A stretch of 64,000 nt of DNA, taken from NCBI RefSeq assembly GCF_900457465.1, contig NZ_UAUU01000011.1, positions 1,984,001 to 2,048,000 on the forward strand, read 5' to 3'. Of this stretch, positions 37,377 to 46,119 are shown piece by piece; position 1 is the first letter of the stretch; each line of letters opens with the position of its first letter. A program made the translations under genes and the position numbers. This DNA comes from Sphingobacterium multivorum. GTDB lineage: Bacteria; Bacteroidota; Bacteroidia; Sphingobacteriales; Sphingobacteriaceae. A model generated the notes under the pieces. The model ran no database searches. It worked only from the letters and a program-made list of their open reading frames with translations, and was not told the origin of the DNA.

Positions 37377-37847
37377 TTATTTCACAATTCGGACTTTTCC
37401 TTGATCATAATTCAATTTAACATCATTAAGAAATACTTCGCCAAGAATAGGATTGGAACATGGGCCATCGGAATTTTTCATTTTCACGACCAATTTATCC
37501 ACTGGGGTCTCACCGATATGCATCATGAGTGTATCTGCCAAAAGTTTATTATCCGGTGAGATTTTAAAAATTCTTTCAGTTCCTGTTCCCTCAACTGAAG
37601 GCCGTATAGTATCTTTTTTAGCGGTGTCTTTTACCTTAAAGAAATAGATATCCTTAATTTGATAGGTGGGATCAGCAGAGAAAAATAAGTCTTTGCCCGA
37701 TGCCGCACCTACGACATTAAAATCTAGAAATACGGGTGTAATCTGAAAGGTACATCCTATTTTTTCATCATTGCTTTTTGAGCACCCGAAAAAAAAAGAA
37801 GACGTAACAATTAAAGTTGATATTGATTTTAAGAATTTCACGGTCAT
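37377..37847 (-). CDS. Unidentified lipoprotein
   Basis: 156 residues with a signal peptide and lipobox (SFFFGCSKS, Cys about residue 22), a Ser/Asn/Asp spacer and a beta-rich exported domain with two more cysteines. The family is not recognised. It is on the same strand and downstream of the putative toxin/immunity cluster that starts at 40395, separated by the truncated paralogue at 37941-38084. Confidence 0.7.
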   Translation of the reverse strand: MTVKFLKSISTLIVTSSFFFGCSKSNDEKIGCTFQITPVFLDFNVVGAASGKDLFFSADPTYQIKDIYFFKVKDTAKKDTIRPSVEGTGTERIFKISPDNKLLADTLMMHIGETPVDKLVVKMKNSDGPCSNPILGEVFLNDVKLNYDQGKVRIVK

Positions 37848-37940
37848 AAATTAAAAGTGTGTAATAAGTTTGCATTCCTGACTGAATTGGCATGTTTGAT
37901 CTATTTAGTATTAGTTCAGGATTGTTTTTTTAGTGAACGA

Positions 37941-38084
37941 TTATGGACTACGAAATGCTACAGCTAAATTAGAATATCTAAAGTATCCCTCATCTAACCG
38001 ATGAGCAATTTCCTCAACAATAAGTGGGATATTGGGAATCACGAGAATAGCGCTGAGTACCACAATAATTGTTTTCCTCTTCAT
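37941..38084 (-). pseudogene. Truncated member of a tandem membrane-anchored protein family
   Basis: 47 codons from ATG 38084 to TAA 37941. The frame starts MKRKTIIVVLSAILVIPNIP and continues with RLDEGYFRYSNLA. This matches the N-termini of the two full-length neighbours (PNLPFIGKDI and DEGYFKYSNLD), but it stops after about one third of the domain. It is a decayed third copy of the array. Confidence 0.75.
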
Positions 38085-38231
38085 ATATTTTTGTTCAGTT
38101 GCTTGAGGTCAGTATTATTTGAGGTATGAAGGTCCGTTGAACTTTTTATTGCATGATATTGCTTTGCAGGGTTTTATTAGAAAAACTCCCATAAAATGAG
38201 AGTTTTTCCAAGTGTGCAGTTTAAGAAAAAA

Positions 38232-38612
38232 TCAGAAATCCTGCCATCTATTAGATGGTTCGAAGGGAACTCTGTTTGGCTCTATTTTTTCCCAGTCCCG
38301 ATACGCGAAATGTCTGCTGACAGTTAAATAATAACGCCAACGCCAAAAACACAACGGGTTGATTCTATAAAGTCTAAAAATTTCCATATTGGTCATTTCC
38401 GGTCTCGTATCATAGATAAATCCATAAGTTGTCCACTTGCTCATCCAAGGGGCAAAAATATCAATATACTCAATGCCTGTAAAAGCAGCATTTGCATTTG
38501 AATACCGAAAATGGTCACCATCAATGGACTTCAATATTTCCGTACCGATAATCGGTGTATTGGGAATAACCAATACAAATAGTACAATTCCTTTAATGAG
38601 TTTTCTCTTCAT
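38232..38612 (-). CDS. Small membrane-anchored protein, tandem paralogue (putative immunity)
   Basis: 126 residues with one N-terminal membrane span (about 6-24) and an exported or cytoplasmic domain with the motif LYRINPLCFWRWRYYL (about 83-98). The same motif is in the neighbour at 38662 (LYKINPLCFWRWSYYL). Two full copies plus a truncated third follow the lipoprotein gene at 39064-40395. Arrays of short paralogues after a toxin are typical of immunity genes, but the family is not recognised. Confidence 0.7.
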   Translation of the reverse strand: MKRKLIKGIVLFVLVIPNTPIIGTEILKSIDGDHFRYSNANAAFTGIEYIDIFAPWMSKWTTYGFIYDTRPEMTNMEIFRLYRINPLCFWRWRYYLTVSRHFAYRDWEKIEPNRVPFEPSNRWQDF

Positions 38613-38661
38613 ATCCTTTTCTGATCATTCGTGCTAGCTGGCGAAACTATACGACCTAATG

Positions 38662-39051
38662 CTACATTACTTTATTAGTATCGACCTTTTTTTTCTCCAT
38701 ATTCTTTTCGATAACACCAGGGTCCATATAATCTAAATGAATACTGTGCCGCAGATAGTAGCTCCATCGCCAAAAACATAGCGGATTAATCTTATATAAT
38801 CTGTAAAGCTTCCGGTTTTCTTTTGCGGGGGAGGTGTTTTTTACGAAGTATTCAAAACCAAAGGTTGAGAATCCAGGACTTTTAAAATTAAAATCTTGCG
38901 TAAGATAATATGATCCATCTAAATTGGAATATTTAAAGTATCCCTCGTCTAACCAGTGATGAATATCCTTACCAATAAAAGGTAGATTGGGAATCAAGAG
39001 AATAGTGCCGACCACTACGATTATTGCTTTCTTCATATTTTTCTTCTTCAT
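38662..39051 (-). CDS. Small membrane-anchored protein, tandem paralogue (putative immunity)
   Basis: 129 residues with one N-terminal span (about 8-26), the motif DEGYFKYSNLD (about 35-45) and LYKINPLCFWRWSYYL (about 83-98). It starts 12 nt after the stop of the putative toxin lipoprotein, so this is the copy best placed to be its cognate partner. ATG at residue 6 is an equally possible start. The family is not recognised. Confidence 0.7.
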   Translation of the reverse strand: MKKKNMKKAIIVVVGTILLIPNLPFIGKDIHHWLDEGYFKYSNLDGSYYLTQDFNFKSPGFSTFGFEYFVKNTSPAKENRKLYRLYKINPLCFWRWSYYLRHSIHLDYMDPGVIEKNMEKKKVDTNKVM

Positions 39052-39063
39052 ATCTATTTTTTT

Positions 39064-40395
39064 TTAGTTGCATGGAGTGGTGCTGGTCGGGGCCATACTT
39101 GGTGTAAGGGAAATACCAGCAGTTCCCGCTGTTTTCATATCACTCAGCTTTAGGTACAAACTTGAAGGTGTCTTATAGCCGATTGGGCTATTGGGAACCT
39201 GTAATCCCGTTCCACCTAGTGCTGCATTAAAAACACCTAAGGCATAATTCGTACAGTTAAAATCATTAAGATCGTATTTTTTTGTACTTCCGGTCAGGGC
39301 GGTATTTCGTGCGTTATTAAAAGCAGCCTCAGATACGCTTATTGTATAACTGCCATCGCTTCTGCGTGTTCCGGGAACTTCTTGTCCAATTGCAGAGTTT
39401 TCGGCATTTTTCACCCCCGTCATCCAAGTTCCTGCTTGGGGATAGAACCCAAAGGTTAGCGAACGGGTAACTGAGCCATTGGTTTTTTGCATGGTTATGT
39501 AAGCATGTCCAGGATCATTGTCCGAAACATTGTACACCTGATATGCGTTGTTTGGATTGGCAAGATGCGTATGGATCGTTACCTTGTAGGTTGTTTGGGC
39601 ATTAGAAGGGATGTTATTGAAGCAATTTATAAGCTCTTGGATATTAATTGGTTCAGCCGGAGAGTTGTAATAAGTTGAGGCAGGCGCGCCACTGCCACCT
39701 CCATGATTATTTCCGCCACCACCACCTCCGCCACCACCGGTTGCGGTGCCGCTGCAGGTGGTGTATAGATAGGTCCAAAGTTCGGTACCATCATCGAAGT
39801 ACTGTACCAGATACCACTCGCTGCATACAACGGGTATATTTTTACTTGTGTCAGGTTTACCGTTTTCTTTTGTTACATTGATGTTGTCGTCCTTAATCTT
39901 CAATTGCAGGTTTATCTGTTTAAGGCCACTTGCATCAAGTGATTGGCTGTACAATAACGTATCATTTAAATCATATACCATATAATATACTTTTCCCAGA
40001 TCCTTGGTACGATACACCTGTTTTTTTACGAAATTAGTAATAGCCTCCCCTGAAAATTCAGACACTGAACGGGTGTCAGAAAAGAGATTTACTTTATTCG
40101 CGTTTGTTACTTTATTTCCTTCTATAGTAAACACAAGGTTTTGTTGCATGGAACTATCGGGACCAAGTGTTGTACCGTTCTGCACGGGAACCACAAGCTG
40201 CGTATTATTATTTCCGTTAATGAGCTGTGATTTTGACCAATCTAAGGGAAAAGGTTTCCCATTGTCCTCATACCATTTTTTGGCCAGTGAGGTTTCATCG
40301 TTTTGTGGATAGTTTTCCATATCCCTTTCACAAGACTGCAGCAGCATAATTGCAAATACTGCACAAATTAGTTTTCTGAAAATAGTTGTTAACAT
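39064..40395 (-). CDS. Lipoprotein with a Gly-rich linker and a putative cysteine-hydrolase tip
   Basis: 443 residues with a signal peptide and lipobox (LLQSCERD, Cys about residue 22). A beta-rich N-domain (about 30-210) leads to a poly-Gly linker (nine glycines, then NNHGGGSG, about 220-238). The C-domain (about 250-443) has GHAYITMQK (His about 291) before DFNCTNYALGVF (Cys about 381). A His-before-Cys order occurs in permuted NlpC/P60/LRAT-like hydrolases. The surface-anchored N-domain plus linker plus tip suggests a contact toxin or effector acting on wall or lipid, and the following paralogue array supports this. Substrate and activity are inferred. The poly-Gly codons are a slippage-prone run. 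Confidence 0.7.
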   Translation of the reverse strand: MLTTIFRKLICAVFAIMLLQSCERDMENYPQNDETSLAKKWYEDNGKPFPLDWSKSQLINGNNNTQLVVPVQNGTTLGPDSSMQQNLVFTIEGNKVTNANKVNLFSDTRSVSEFSGEAITNFVKKQVYRTKDLGKVYYMVYDLNDTLLYSQSLDASGLKQINLQLKIKDDNINVTKENGKPDTSKNIPVVCSEWYLVQYFDDGTELWTYLYTTCSGTATGGGGGGGGGNNHGGGSGAPASTYYNSPAEPINIQELINCFNNIPSNAQTTYKVTIHTHLANPNNAYQVYNVSDNDPGHAYITMQKTNGSVTRSLTFGFYPQAGTWMTGVKNAENSAIGQEVPGTRRSDGSYTISVSEAAFNNARNTALTGSTKKYDLNDFNCTNYALGVFNAALGGTGLQVPNSPIGYKTPSSLYLKLSDMKTAGTAGISLTPSMAPTSTTPCN

Positions 40396-40635
40396 GTTAT
40401 GTGGTTTTAGGTTAGTGTAGTTCTATTTCTTCATTGAATGAATTAATTATACTAAGTTAAGGGTATAAAAGCTTAATTCTTTTGACAAAAGGCAAAAAAT
40501 CTATACAGGTAGTAAGGGGATCTGTATTAATTGGCAAGGTTTGAAAAGCTATATCACAGGGATATCTGTAAATAAAGATTTCTGAATAAAATTAAAATTC
40601 TCTAACTTTACTCAAGAGTTACCAATGGCCCTATT

Positions 40636-41217
40636 ATGATATCCCGGAATTTGATCGACGAAAGGGCACTGCTAGAGGAATTTCGAAGCGGTGATCAGCA
40701 GGCATTTGAACGTATTTTCCTCTTACATAATAGCGCTCTGACGTTCTTTGCCAATAGGCTTCTCTTAAATTATGATCAGGCGAATTCTCAGGAAATTGTG
40801 CTGGATACTTTTCTTAAATTATATGACCGTAGAGAATCGGTTGTTTCTTTATCCAGTATAAAAGCATTCCTTTATATATCTGTAAAAAATGGCTGCCTGA
40901 ATGCCATTGAAAAAGAAAAGGTACGATTGCGGAGGTTCGATACCTACGCGCAGAATATCGAGGAGTTTGAAGACAATGTGCTGAGCAAGATTGTGCAGGC
41001 GGAATTATATCAGGAACTTCAACAGGCAATTGAACTTTTACCCGTCCAATGCAGGGCGATTATGGAGAAGCTGATGGAGGGCAAAAGTCCGAAGGAGGTT
41101 TCTGTGGAGCTAGACATTAGCATCAGTACAGTCAATAGCCAAAAATCCCGGGCGATTTCTTTACTCAAAAAGACCCTTTCAAGCTCAGGAATGGCATTAT
41201 TACTATTTTATTTATAA
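40636..41217 (+). CDS. ECF-type RNA polymerase sigma-70 factor
   Basis: 193 residues with region 2 (SQEIVLDTFLKLYDR, about 51-65) and region 4 helix-turn-helix (SPKEVSVELDISISTVNSQKSRAI, about 153-176), ending in a hydrophobic tail (MALLLFYL). It begins the second sigma-FecR-SusC-SusD locus. FecR follows 62 nt later. The 240-nt spacer before it separates it from the divergent lipoprotein gene. Confidence 0.93.
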   Translation: MISRNLIDERALLEEFRSGDQQAFERIFLLHNSALTFFANRLLLNYDQANSQEIVLDTFLKLYDRRESVVSLSSIKAFLYISVKNGCLNAIEKEKVRLRRFDTYAQNIEEFEDNVLSKIVQAELYQELQQAIELLPVQCRAIMEKLMEGKSPKEVSVELDISISTVNSQKSRAISLLKKTLSSSGMALLLFYL

Positions 41218-41279
41218 TTTTTTCAATTTCTTTTGGACAAACGCTGGTCATTTCCTGTTTTTATATTAAACAGCGACCA

Positions 41280-42446
41280 ATGGACGAGCATAAAATTTTT
41301 GAAGAACTAACTATTGTACCTATACTAACGAGGTTCGTCCGTGGTGAGGAACTGACTGTATTGGAAACTAAAACAATTGAAATCTGGATCGGTGCAAGTA
41401 AATCCAATAGGGAGATTTTCGAGCAGTTAAAGAATGAAGAGCAATTGGCAAAAGATATGGTTGATTTCAGTAGCATAGAATCAGACAATACAGAGGCACT
41501 TCAAAAATTAAGAACGAAATTAACAAAACGTAATTCCAGAGAAAGAATCGGAATGTATTGGCGGACTGCGGTTGCGGTTATTTTTGCTTTTGGGATGGTC
41601 GCCGCAATCCACTATTATTTCAAGTCTAAAGATGAGTTACAGGATAATATATTGATCACGACTGCGGATGTCAGTCCGGGAAAAGATCAGGCTACATTAA
41701 CTTTTCAGGATGGTAAAACTGTGGATCTAAAAGGTAAGCCGATCAGGACGGATGTCCACGGTACTTTTTATACAGATGGCACTTCAATAGCAGCGAATAC
41801 GGTTCAATATGCCACACTTTCCACCCCGAGAAAAGGACAATATAAAATGACTTTGCCTGATGGTACAAAGGTATGGCTGAATGCGGAATCTTCGTTGAAA
41901 TTCCCTACACAGTTCACAGGTAATGTAAGGCTCGTTGAGCTAATAGGAGAAGGATACTTTGAGGTGGCTCACGATAAGTCAAAACCTTTTTTTGTTTCTT
42001 CCAGAGGGCAACAGGTTAAGGTACTGGGCACAAAGTTTAACATCAATGCTTATGAGAATGAACCTGCAATTTTGACAACATTGGTCAGCGGCAGCGTTCA
42101 GGTCAGCACTTTGCGGGAGGATATGCCCACAAAATTATCACCTGGGCAACAAAGTCAGCTTAGTTCTCTCTCTCCACTGTTTTTGGTCATTGATGTAGAT
42201 ACCGAACCTTTTACCGCATGGACAAGAAATGATTTTCAATTTGACGGTACTCCACTAAAAGAAGTTTTTAAACAGCTTGAGCGCTGGTATGACATTGATG
42301 TTGATTATAGCAAAATGCCAAATATAAAAGTACATGGTACGATAAGCAGGGACAAGAAACTATCCACTGTTATCTATGCACTGGAACAGATCACAAATTT
42401 ACAGTTTGACGTAAAGAATGGAAGGAGGGTTGTCATTATCCAATAA
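41280..42446 (+). CDS. FecR family anti-sigma regulator
   Basis: 388 residues: N-terminal cytoplasmic helices, one membrane span (about 96-115), a FecR domain (about 180-280, with YKMTLPDGTKVWLNAESSLK and GEGYFEVAHDKSKPFFVSS) and a C-terminal DUF4974 domain (about 315-388). It would regulate the upstream sigma factor in response to the SusC STN domain. It is longer than the FecR of the first locus because of an extra periplasmic segment of about 60 residues. Confidence 0.93.
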   Translation: MDEHKIFEELTIVPILTRFVRGEELTVLETKTIEIWIGASKSNREIFEQLKNEEQLAKDMVDFSSIESDNTEALQKLRTKLTKRNSRERIGMYWRTAVAVIFAFGMVAAIHYYFKSKDELQDNILITTADVSPGKDQATLTFQDGKTVDLKGKPIRTDVHGTFYTDGTSIAANTVQYATLSTPRKGQYKMTLPDGTKVWLNAESSLKFPTQFTGNVRLVELIGEGYFEVAHDKSKPFFVSSRGQQVKVLGTKFNINAYENEPAILTTLVSGSVQVSTLREDMPTKLSPGQQSQLSSLSPLFLVIDVDTEPFTAWTRNDFQFDGTPLKEVFKQLERWYDIDVDYSKMPNIKVHGTISRDKKLSTVIYALEQITNLQFDVKNGRRVVIIQ

Positions 42447-42486
42447 AATAAGAATTACTGTTTCATATGTTGGCCCAAGAAAAGAT

Positions 42487-42510
42487 GCCGGAGTGTTAGC
42501 GCACTCCGGC
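42487..42510 (+). promoter_or_regulatory. Hairpin in the fecR-susC spacer
   Basis: A perfect 9-bp GC-rich stem (GCCGGAGTG at 42487-42495 with CACTCCGGC at 42502-42510) and a 6-nt loop, 41 nt after the fecR stop and 60 nt before susC. No T-run follows. It matches in place and size the hairpin in the first locus, so a conserved role in separating regulator and transporter messages is likely. Confidence 0.6.
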
Positions 42511-42569
42511 GATTGGGTCTACATCAAAGTTTTGAGCAACTAAAATACTATTAAACCCTACACAAATCT

Positions 42570-45500
42570 ATGAAAAAAGATCATTTTTCCCATAGGGAAA
42601 ACATACCCATGTCATTGGATATGTTTTCGAGGAGAAATCTACTGCGCATTGGCATAAGGAGCAGTCTGTTCTTTATGCTACTTGCAGGCGGTGGCACTGC
42701 AATCAAGGCGCAACGCATTAGCCTCACATTACAAAATGCTCCCCTTAAAACCGCCATTTCGGAACTTCGTAAAGCTACCAAGTATGATTTTACGTATAAT
42801 GATGCCCTGTTAAAAAAGGTCGGTCCTATCAGCGTTGATTTAAAAAACGCGACTTTAGAAGAAACTCTCAGTTCACTCTTCTGGAATCAGCCTATTGAAT
42901 TTCAAATCGCAGATGGTGTGATCATCTTAAAAGAGCGGAGAACATCTAATCAGAAGAATGTTCCCATTTCTAAAAAAAAAGAAACAATAAAGGGAAGAAT
43001 CGTTGATGAAAGCGGTAATCCTCTTTCAGGGGCGACGATCCAAGTAAAGGGAACCAACTTTACCACAACTTCTGATGGAACAGGGGCTTTTGAACTTCCC
43101 GATGAATTCTCTGAATCCAACCTGCGAATATCTTATTTGGGATTTTCACAGATTGAAGTAGCAGCAAGGAACGCGGAAAGAATCGTCCTTACTGCGAATA
43201 ACAACCGGATCGAGGAGGTGAGTGTTGTAGCCAGCGGGTATCAGTCCATTCCAAAGGAAAGGGCTACGGGGTCATTTTCCAAAGTCGATAATGCGACTTT
43301 TAACCGTCAGGTTTCAACTGATGTTATCAGCAGATTAAAGGGTATAGCGCCATCTATATTGTTTGACGAACGTTCAGGTTCTCCGAAGTTAACGATCAGG
43401 GGACAGGCTACGATCTTTGGTAACGATCAACCGTTAATTGTTGTTGATAATTTCCCGTATGAAGGGGATATCAACAATATCAATCCGAACGATATTGAGG
43501 ATATTGATATTTTGAAAGATGCGGCAGCCGCTTCGATTTGGGGAGTACGTGCTGGTAATGGTGTGATCGTGATTAAAACTAAAAAAGGACGAGCAGACCA
43601 GCCGATGAATATTGGTTTTACTTCTAATATCACTATAGGAGAGAAACCGGATCTTTATTATTTGCCTAAGATAGCATCTACAGATTTTATTGATATCGAG
43701 AAGATGTTATTTGATAAAGGATATTATAATACGATTATCAGCAATACGACTGCAAATAGACCTTATTCACCCGTTGTTCAAATTTTGAATAATCAAAAGA
43801 ATGGACTTATTACATCGGAGGAAGCAAGTATTCAAATTGATGGTTTAAGAAAGTATGAATTGCGTGATGATATGTCTAAATACCTATATCAAAATGCGGT
43901 TAAGCAACAATATGCTTTGAACCTCAGTGGTGGGAGCAAAAAATATAACTATTATTTTTCTTCCGGCTTTGATAAAAATAGAGATTCTGAGAAAGGTGAA
44001 GGCTTCAATAGGATAAGTATCAATAGTAATCAGGTTTTCCGCCCGATAGAAAAACTGGAGATTTCTGCGGGACTGTCATATAATCAAAATAATCAATCTA
44101 AGTCGAATGTTATTTCCATGCTTAATAATATGGGGACAGAATTGATGTACCCTTATGCTAGATTAGTAAATGACAATGGAGATCCTGCTATCGTTATTAA
44201 GGATGTCAGTAGTGTATTGAAAGATAAAGCAATAACAGCTGGTTTACTAAATTGGGATTTTGTTCCTCTTGAAGAATTGAATTACCAAAATAATAAGTTC
44301 AAACAAGCTGAAATGCGCCTAAATACTGCAATCAAATACAATTTTCTTCCAATTTTATCGGCAGAAGTAAGATTCCAGTATGAAAATCAACAAGGAAGAA
44401 GAAGAAATTATTATGATCAGGATAGCTATTTGATGCGAGACCAGATCAATCGCTTTACTTCTGTTACTAATGGTGTTATGACCCGAAATATTCCAATTGG
44501 CGGAAGACTAGACAACACCAATTCAGAATTAAATGCACTAAATGGACGTTTTCAATTAAATTATGATCAAAAATGGAACAAACATCAGGTTAATGCAATA
44601 GCTGGAGTTGAAGTTAGAGAAACAAAAGCAAACAGTATTAGCTCAAGACAATATGGTTTTGATCCCAATGTTGGTTCAAGTATTTTTGTAGACTATATTA
44701 CGCGCTTTTCTCAATATGGTAAAGGCGGTACTGCTACAATATCAAATTATGATAATTATACAGGTACCATAGATAGAATTCGCTCTTATTATATAAATGG
44801 AGCATATAATTATGATCTGAAATATGTAATTTCTGCTAGTGCAAGGATTGATCAATCAAATCTTTTTGGGGTAAAAACCAATCAAAAATCTGTTCCATTA
44901 TGGTCAACAGGATTTAAATGGAATATAAATAAGGAGAATTTCTATCATTTGGACTGGCTATCGCAATTAAGTCTTAGATCGACTTATGGATATAGTGGAA
45001 ATATTGACAGAACAACCACTGCTTATACAACTGCGCGGATTTCTAAAAATTATTATAATAATTTACCAAATGCTGATCTTGTGACACCTCCCAATAATGA
45101 ACTCCGTTGGGAACGTAATAGAATGTTTAATATTGGGGCAGACTTTGTATTAAAGAACAACCGACTTTCGGGTTCGATAGAATATTTTAACCGCAATGGA
45201 AAAGATCTCATTGGCAATGGTGATATAGATCCCACTACCGGATTTGCGTCATTTCGTGGAAATGTCGCCAATATGAGCGGAAAAGGTATAGATGTTGAGT
45301 TGAATTCTATAAATATTCAGTCCCAATCTTTTAATTGGAAAACAACAGCAATTTTTTCTTATGCTAAAGATGTTATTACCGCCTACAAGCGACCGACAAG
45401 CCTAAGCAATTTTGTTACGGATAACAGTATTATAAGAAATGCATCATTATACAATCCTGTTGTCGGAAGATCATTGTTCGGAATTTATAGCTATCCCTGG

Positions 45501-46109
45501 GCGGGGTTAGATCCTCAAACTGGACAGGCCAGAGGTTATCTGGATGGGCAACCGTCTGTACAATATGCACAGATTACTCAACAACTAACGGAAGATCCTG
45601 AAAATAGGCTAATTTATCATGGTAATGCTCTTGCACCTTATTTTGGTGCATTACGAAACATGGTTAGTTATAAAGGATTTGATCTTTCTTTTAATATCAC
45701 CTATCGTTTCGGGTACTATTTTAAAAGAAATTCGATTATGTATACTGCGCTTTATAATAATTATGGTTTGCATGGAGATTATTATAAAAGGTGGCAAAAA
45801 CCGGGAGATGAACTGAGCACGAATGTTCCGGCAATGGTCTATCCGGGCGTTAATGTTGCGGATCAGTATTATATTAATTCAGAAGTACTGGTAAGTAAAG
45901 GTGATCATATCAGGCTTCAGGATATAAACCTTGCATACAATCTTGATTCGAAATTATCACAAAAACTTCACCTTAAGAATTTACGTCTATTTGGTTACGT
46001 AAATAATGTTGCTATGATCTGGAAGGCTAACAAAGACAATTTAGATCCTGATTTCCCAACATCAAGGCCGATACGGACTTTTACTTTGGGGCTTAATTGT
46101 AACCTTTAA
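42570..46109 (+). CDS. SusC/RagA family TonB-dependent transporter
   Basis: 1179 residues. The N-terminus is extended (about 45 residues before the cleavage region AIKAQR). It is followed by an STN domain (about 48-120), a carboxypeptidase-regulatory-like domain (about 143-215, KGRIVDESGNPLSGATIQVK), the plug (ATGSFSKVDNATFNRQV; VDNFPYEGDI; DAAAASIWGVRAGNGVIVIKT) and a large barrel ending TFTLGLNCNL. With SusD it imports a large ligand across the outer membrane. The STN domain marks control by FecR and the sigma factor. A second ATG (MSLDMFSRR, codon 14) is an alternative start that shortens the leader. Confidence 0.95.
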   Translation: MKKDHFSHRENIPMSLDMFSRRNLLRIGIRSSLFFMLLAGGGTAIKAQRISLTLQNAPLKTAISELRKATKYDFTYNDALLKKVGPISVDLKNATLEETLSSLFWNQPIEFQIADGVIILKERRTSNQKNVPISKKKETIKGRIVDESGNPLSGATIQVKGTNFTTTSDGTGAFELPDEFSESNLRISYLGFSQIEVAARNAERIVLTANNNRIEEVSVVASGYQSIPKERATGSFSKVDNATFNRQVSTDVISRLKGIAPSILFDERSGSPKLTIRGQATIFGNDQPLIVVDNFPYEGDINNINPNDIEDIDILKDAAAASIWGVRAGNGVIVIKTKKGRADQPMNIGFTSNITIGEKPDLYYLPKIASTDFIDIEKMLFDKGYYNTIISNTTANRPYSPVVQILNNQKNGLITSEEASIQIDGLRKYELRDDMSKYLYQNAVKQQYALNLSGGSKKYNYYFSSGFDKNRDSEKGEGFNRISINSNQVFRPIEKLEISAGLSYNQNNQSKSNVISMLNNMGTELMYPYARLVNDNGDPAIVIKDVSSVLKDKAITAGLLNWDFVPLEELNYQNNKFKQAEMRLNTAIKYNFLPILSAEVRFQYENQQGRRRNYYDQDSYLMRDQINRFTSVTNGVMTRNIPIGGRLDNTNSELNALNGRFQLNYDQKWNKHQVNAIAGVEVRETKANSISSRQYGFDPNVGSSIFVDYITRFSQYGKGGTATISNYDNYTGTIDRIRSYYINGAYNYDLKYVISASARIDQSNLFGVKTNQKSVPLWSTGFKWNINKENFYHLDWLSQLSLRSTYGYSGNIDRTTTAYTTARISKNYYNNLPNADLVTPPNNELRWERNRMFNIGADFVLKNNRLSGSIEYFNRNGKDLIGNGDIDPTTGFASFRGNVANMSGKGIDVELNSINIQSQSFNWKTTAIFSYAKDVITAYKRPTSLSNFVTDNSIIRNASLYNPVVGRSLFGIYSYPWAGLDPQTGQARGYLDGQPSVQYAQITQQLTEDPENRLIYHGNALAPYFGALRNMVSYKGFDLSFNITYRFGYYFKRNSIMYTALYNNYGLHGDYYKRWQKPGDELSTNVPAMVYPGVNVADQYYINSEVLVSKGDHIRLQDINLAYNLDSKLSQKLHLKNLRLFGYVNNVAMIWKANKDNLDPDFPTSRPIRTFTLGLNCNL

Positions 46110-46119
46110 TTGCATTGCT

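Noticed and set aside
42600..42660. A Tat-like motif (SRRNLLRIG) near the SusC start of the second locus
   Set aside because: SusC proteins use the Sec route. The pattern is in an extended leader and is likely chance.
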